Source of the DNA: Methanoregulaceae archaeon
Lineage (GTDB): Archaea; Halobacteriota; Methanomicrobia; Methanomicrobiales; Methanospirillaceae
DNA length: 9,485 nt
Reading direction: 5' to 3'
Assembly: GCA_025453715.1 (NCBI GenBank)
Contig: JALOPT010000123.1
Coordinates: 1-9,485 of the forward strand
The first letter of the stretch is position 1, and each line of letters starts with the position of its first letter. Both the position numbers and the translations under genes were made by a program. Shown in pieces: positions 6,342 through 9,485 of this stretch. The notes under the pieces were generated by a model. That model was not told where the DNA came from. It searched no databases and was given only the letters and a program-made list of their open reading frames with translations.

Positions 6342-6707
6342 ATGACTGAAGTATACGGAGCAATTTACCACAAGCTGGATGTAATAGGTGTACTCTCGGT
6401 GAGCGAGTACGATGTCATTAAAAATGACCCGCTCATGCCGCTCTATATCGACCGGCTTGGCCCTGACCGCTATGCGATTGCCCGTAACAGGTTAGTGGAC
6501 GGGGTCATGGTCCCGGACCCGGATATGGAGATCTGGGTCGATCATGAGAAAAAATTTGCCGAACCCCTCACGTACCAGGACCAGAAAGGCCGGAAAGTCG
6601 TATACCCGGAACCTGGAAAGGTAAACCTAACAATCAAGAACGAACTTGTTACCTATCTCGACCACTGGCTGACCGAGATGATCAATGACGGGTACCGGCG
6701 TAACTAA
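6342..6707 (+). CDS. 121-residue protein of unknown function (DUF6908/DUF1249-like C-terminal half)
   Basis: A soluble, complete 121-residue protein with no signal peptide or membrane segment. The second half has the pattern DPDMEIWVDHEKKFAEPLTY (about residues 58-77), then KVVYPEPGKV (85-94) and a final helix ELVTYLDHWLTEMINDGY (101-118). From memory this resembles the C-terminal part of DUF6908 proteins and of DUF1249/YqiB (strand, H or D-H, Pro-x-x-Y, then a helix with FLxxWL near the end). The match is weak and no function is known for either family. Residues 1-57 (VYGAIYHKLDVIGVL, then a YIDRLGPDRYAIAR strand pair) look like the beta sheet of the same small domain. The ATG at 6342 fits a leaderless start from the TATA box upstream. 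It converges on the MFS gene; the A6 run at its stop reads as T6 on the other strand. It appears to be a single-gene unit. Confidence 0.8.
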   Translation: MTEVYGAIYHKLDVIGVLSVSEYDVIKNDPLMPLYIDRLGPDRYAIARNRLVDGVMVPDPDMEIWVDHEKKFAEPLTYQDQKGRKVVYPEPGKVNLTIKNELVTYLDHWLTEMINDGYRRN

Positions 6708-6817
6708 AAAATGTAATGTACAAGTTCAATATGATTAGGTGGCATTCCGGGTTGTTATACGGACGCCCTGGCGAAAAGGTATCCCTGCAAACAGCCTGAT
6801 CGGTAATCCCCCGCGTC

Positions 6818-8023
6818 CTATTCATGCCCCGGTCTGATTACAGCCCACATGAAAAACACCGCCGCGAACAACGTCAGCACAAGTCCTGCCGTGAAACCAG
6901 CCTGGTAACTCAGCGTGTAACCGATAATGAGTCCGGTAACAAGCGGCCCAAGGGTGTGGCCGATATCCATTGTAGACGAAAGTGCACCCATCGATGCCCC
7001 AATTTCTTTTTTTGCAGCAATTTCACCGGTATATGCCCCGGTAGCGACCGTTGAGAAGGAGAGGCCAAAACCTGCGGTGACACTTATCAGTAGGAACGCG
7101 TAAAAGTGTGTGAAATAGGGGATAACCGCAACAGAAACACCGATCATGAAAAGGCCGGCGATTATCTGGAACCGCTTGTCAACCCGGTCCGCGACACGGC
7201 CGAATAATGGTTTTGTGACAGCCATCAGAACCACCTGCACCGAGAAGATAATGCCGATCTCAAAGGCTGCGAACCCCCTGTCAAACAGGAAAACCGGGAG
7301 AAATGTTTCAAACGCCCCGAATGAAAAAAAGATCGCCATCTCGACCAGCGCGATAGCCCGGAGGATCCGGTCACCTAAAAAAGTCTTAAAACTCCGGGAG
7401 AACTCGTTGAACTGCATGAATACAATATCGTGGCGATCTTTTTCCGAATAGAGAAGTGTAATTGCGAAGGCGGGTATTGCAGCAAGGAATGCGACGAAAT
7501 AAACTACCTGGTAGCTGATTAGTCCCGGGTACACGGCAAAATATGAAATGATGAAGCCAGCGGTCAGCGGTGCGAGCGTCCGTCCCACCAGCGTGGCAGA
7601 TGAGTACTGCCCAAGGACTTCCCCCTTCCTTCCGGGGAAACGATCGACCAGCAATGCAGCAGCAACAGGACCAAGGATTGCGGTCCCGAGCCCGTGGAAG
7701 AACCTGACAGGAACAAGCATCAACGGGTCACTGATGAAGAGATAAAGGAGCGGTGCAACGACAAATATTACCCCGGCCACGATCAGGAGCCGCTTTCTCC
7801 CGATTTTATCAGACATCGCCCCGACAGGAAAGGAAAATAAAATTCCTGCAAACGGGGAGACTGCAGAGATCAGCCCGAGGGTTGCATCGCCTGACCCTAA
7901 TGCCTGTGCAAAAAGGGGTAATACGGGACTTTTGGAAATAGTTGTTGAAAAAATTGCAAAAAACCCGAGCAGAAACAGGTAATAGAGGATTTTCCGGTCG
8001 TTTGATCGTCGGTCCATGTGCAT
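6818..8023 (-). CDS. major facilitator superfamily (MFS) transporter, 12 helices
   Basis: A complete 401-residue protein of typical MFS length with about 12 hydrophobic helices in two halves. The loop after helix 2 has motif A, GAMSDKIGRKRLL (about residues 68-80), and the second half repeats it as FGRVADRVDKRF (about 274-285). Helix 5 has a motif-C-like stretch, GRTLAPLTAGFI (147-158), and PVRFFHGLGTAILGP (105-119) matches the motif B region. The motif-C-like stretch points to an exporter of the drug-efflux type, but the substrate cannot be read from the sequence. The start at 8023 gives MHMDRRS; the ATG two codons on (8017) is equally possible, since only GGCGGG precedes both. It lies 88 bases after the flippase gene on the same strand, so the two may be co-transcribed, although an AT box and a palindrome in the gap allow a separate promoter. 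Downstream, T6 on the minus strand (6711-6706) could end the transcript. Confidence 0.9.
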   Translation of the reverse strand: MHMDRRSNDRKILYYLFLLGFFAIFSTTISKSPVLPLFAQALGSGDATLGLISAVSPFAGILFSFPVGAMSDKIGRKRLLIVAGVIFVVAPLLYLFISDPLMLVPVRFFHGLGTAILGPVAAALLVDRFPGRKGEVLGQYSSATLVGRTLAPLTAGFIISYFAVYPGLISYQVVYFVAFLAAIPAFAITLLYSEKDRHDIVFMQFNEFSRSFKTFLGDRILRAIALVEMAIFFSFGAFETFLPVFLFDRGFAAFEIGIIFSVQVVLMAVTKPLFGRVADRVDKRFQIIAGLFMIGVSVAVIPYFTHFYAFLLISVTAGFGLSFSTVATGAYTGEIAAKKEIGASMGALSSTMDIGHTLGPLVTGLIIGYTLSYQAGFTAGLVLTLFAAVFFMWAVIRPGHE

Positions 8024-8077
8024 GCCCGCCTGTACGATGAAATAGTGCAGCCTGATCGAATACGCCAGCAGATTATT

Positions 8078-8089
8078 ATTGAATTCAAT
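8078..8089. repeat. 12-base perfect palindrome upstream of the MFS gene
   Basis: ATTGAATTCAAT is its own reverse complement and lies about 55 bases before the MFS start. It overlaps an AT-rich stretch (TTCAATAATAAT on the minus strand) that could act as a TATA box. It could be an operator, but one or two such palindromes are expected by chance in a window of this size. Confidence 0.25.
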
Positions 8090-8111
8090 TAATTCTGTTT
8101 GTATTTCAGGA

Positions 8112-9485
8112 TTATAACCTCCCCGGCCATGGGAGCCCGATTCCTGTCACCATGTCACGTACTTCATCCCGTATACCCCTGTCAAGCCGCACCAGGAGCA
8201 GGGAATATATCACCATCCCCGTTACAACGGCACCGGCAATAAGAAAGACATTCGTGATGGGAATGATAACCTGGTAGGCAGATACGCATAATGCCATTAC
8301 AACCGACGAAAAAATAATCGAGGCAACCGGTTTTTTTTCAATTCTTACCTTTATCCGTTTTTTCAGGACATAATGGGCTGCCAGCGCAAAGATCCCGGTA
8401 CCAACGAGGAGCGCAAAGGCGGCCCCGGTAATGCCAAACACCGGGATCAGCATGATATCAAGCAGGATCGTCGATACAGCCCCGATGGCAGTAACCTGGA
8501 ATACACTCTTCGGCATATCAAGTGCACCAAGACACATTGTTTCAAGCGAAAGGAAGACCGTTACGAGCTCAACCATGAAGAGCAGGGACAGTGCGGGCGC
8601 AGCGGCGACAAAGGATGCCCCGTACAGGTAGTAGAGGAGACTGCTGCCAAGGACCCACGCCCCGAATGCGGCCGGTACTGCAAGGGCGAGCGAATATGTA
8701 ATAGCACGTGCCAGCGCTGTTTCTACCGCCCCTGTCTCCCCTCCTTTCATCCATGATGCGATTTTTGGATACAGCGCTGTCCGGAGTGCAAACATCACAA
8801 AAAGGGCTATGGTCGCAAGCTGGAAAGAAGACCTGTACATTCCGATTTCAGAATTGGAGAGAAAATAGCCGACAAGTATAGTATCTGCATACCCCATCAG
8901 GGCCCCGGTGAGACCGGTGACGAATGCCCACCCTGAAAAAGAGAGGAGCCCGTTGATCTCCCTGCGCCCGAATTTTACGAATTTCATCGATAGGACACGT
9001 TTATTGATAAGCAGGCCGGCAATGATCCCGGCAATAAGACCCGCTGCCAGTCCACCAGCGGAATAACCGAGGTACACTGCAATCACCTGCACGGTAACCC
9101 GGATAATATTGTTTACCAGGTCGGCAATCTGCAGGATCCCTACCTTACCGCTCCCATACACCCCCGTCGATACGATACCCGCCCCAACGGATACCACGAG
9201 TGCAACGAGGAGCCAGAGAAAAAGACCTGACTCGTTGAGATCAACAAAGACGGACCGGGCGGCAACAAGTATAGTAAGAGTTGCTGCAAGCAGTACTACA
9301 CGCACGGCGGCATGGGCAGAAAAGTACTCGTCCCGCGATTCCCCTTCACTGATACGCTGAAGGGCTGCACCACTGATACCCCCGTCGGTAAAAAGACCGA
9401 TAATCCCTACATATGCGAGGAGAAGAAAAAATCCACCCAGAGCCGCGGGCCCGGCGTTGTGCGCAATATAAATCGTCGTAAAAAA
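8112..9485 (-). CDS. Wzx-like oligosaccharide/polysaccharide flippase, 5' end outside window
   Basis: An open frame of 457 residues runs from the right edge to a TAA at 8112-8114; the true start lies outside the window. A GTG at 9303-9305 is an internal Val, not the start, because the frame continues upstream with clear family sequence (IAHNAGPAALGGFFLLLAYV, then LFTDGGISGAALQRISEG), which matches the first helices of MOP-superfamily flippases (an LGPxxYG-like turn, then a DGGxSGA segment). About a dozen hydrophobic helices follow, including SFSGWAFVTGLTGALMGYAD with an inner Asp (DTILVGYFLSNSEIGMYRSS), the hallmark of the RfbX/Wzx C-terminal half. The family carries lipid-linked sugars across the cytoplasmic membrane for surface glycans, which in archaea include S-layer glycosylation. 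No glycosyltransferase is visible here; such genes might lie beyond the edge. The MFS gene follows 88 bases downstream. Confidence 0.88.
   Translation of the reverse strand, partial: FFTTIYIAHNAGPAALGGFFLLLAYVGIIGLFTDGGISGAALQRISEGESRDEYFSAHAAVRVVLLAATLTILVAARSVFVDLNESGLFLWLLVALVVSVGAGIVSTGVYGSGKVGILQIADLVNNIIRVTVQVIAVYLGYSAGGLAAGLIAGIIAGLLINKRVLSMKFVKFGRREINGLLSFSGWAFVTGLTGALMGYADTILVGYFLSNSEIGMYRSSFQLATIALFVMFALRTALYPKIASWMKGGETGAVETALARAITYSLALAVPAAFGAWVLGSSLLYYLYGASFVAAAPALSLLFMVELVTVFLSLETMCLGALDMPKSVFQVTAIGAVSTILLDIMLIPVFGITGAAFALLVGTGIFALAAHYVLKKRIKVRIEKKPVASIIFSSVVMALCVSAYQVIIPITNVFLIAGAVVTGMVIYSLLLVRLDRGIRDEVRDMVTGIGLPWPGRL

Noticed and set aside
6331..6345. TTCGAAT near 6337 as a tRNA T-loop
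   Set aside because: No acceptor, D or anticodon stems surround it; it lies at the start codon of the 121-residue gene.
6824..7941. Several plus-strand ORFs of 60-100 residues opposite the MFS gene
   Set aside because: All are antisense to a complete transporter with both motif A copies; their Arg/Ser/Pro-rich products are typical shadows.
8112..9305. Flippase starting at the GTG at 9305
   Set aside because: The frame stays open to the window edge and the upstream residues match the N-terminal helices of the family, so the GTG is internal.

Overview
The window looks like chromosomal DNA of a methanogenic archaeon, most likely of the order Methanomicrobiales. This assignment is an inference. 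It rests on an Ech-type energy-converting hydrogenase operon, a PEGA-repeat surface protein, an archaeal VapB-family antitoxin, TATA-box promoters (one apparently leaderless), GGTG/GGAG ribosome binding sites and many ATGA stop/start overlaps. No rRNA, tRNA, CRISPR array, insertion sequence or integrase was found.

Layout. (1) 1-2994, minus strand: the first three genes of an ech operon read echA (NuoL/M-like antiporter subunit), echB (NuoH-like membrane subunit), echC (NuoB-like Fe-S subunit, cut by the left edge). Both junctions are ATGA overlaps. The complex couples ferredoxin oxidation/reduction and H2 turnover to ion movement across the membrane; the catalytic subunits should lie beyond the left edge. 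(2) 2995-3405: a gene-free leader/intergenic stretch with a possible hairpin over the echA ribosome binding site, and a strong GC hairpin plus T6 on the plus strand. (3) 3406-3806, minus strand: a two-gene unit, a GTG-started VapB-like antitoxin overlapping an unrecognised 75-residue ORF where a VapC toxin would normally be. (4) 3807-4345: a very AT-rich gene-free stretch holding divergent promoters. (5) 4346-6058, plus strand: a secreted, membrane-anchored protein with five PEGA repeats, then a 54-residue candidate tail-anchored membrane microprotein with a good ribosome binding site and a T7 tract behind it. (6) 6342-6707, plus strand: a 121-residue protein of unknown function, apparently leaderless, with a dyad beside its TATA box. 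(7) 6818-9485, minus strand: an MFS transporter and, upstream of it, a Wzx-like polysaccharide/oligosaccharide flippase that runs off the right edge.

The groups do not form one pathway: the left third is energy metabolism, the right third is transport and envelope assembly, and the middle is accessory DNA. The items most worth following up are the VapB-like gene with a non-PIN partner, the microprotein behind the PEGA gene, and the control elements at echA and at the 121-residue gene.
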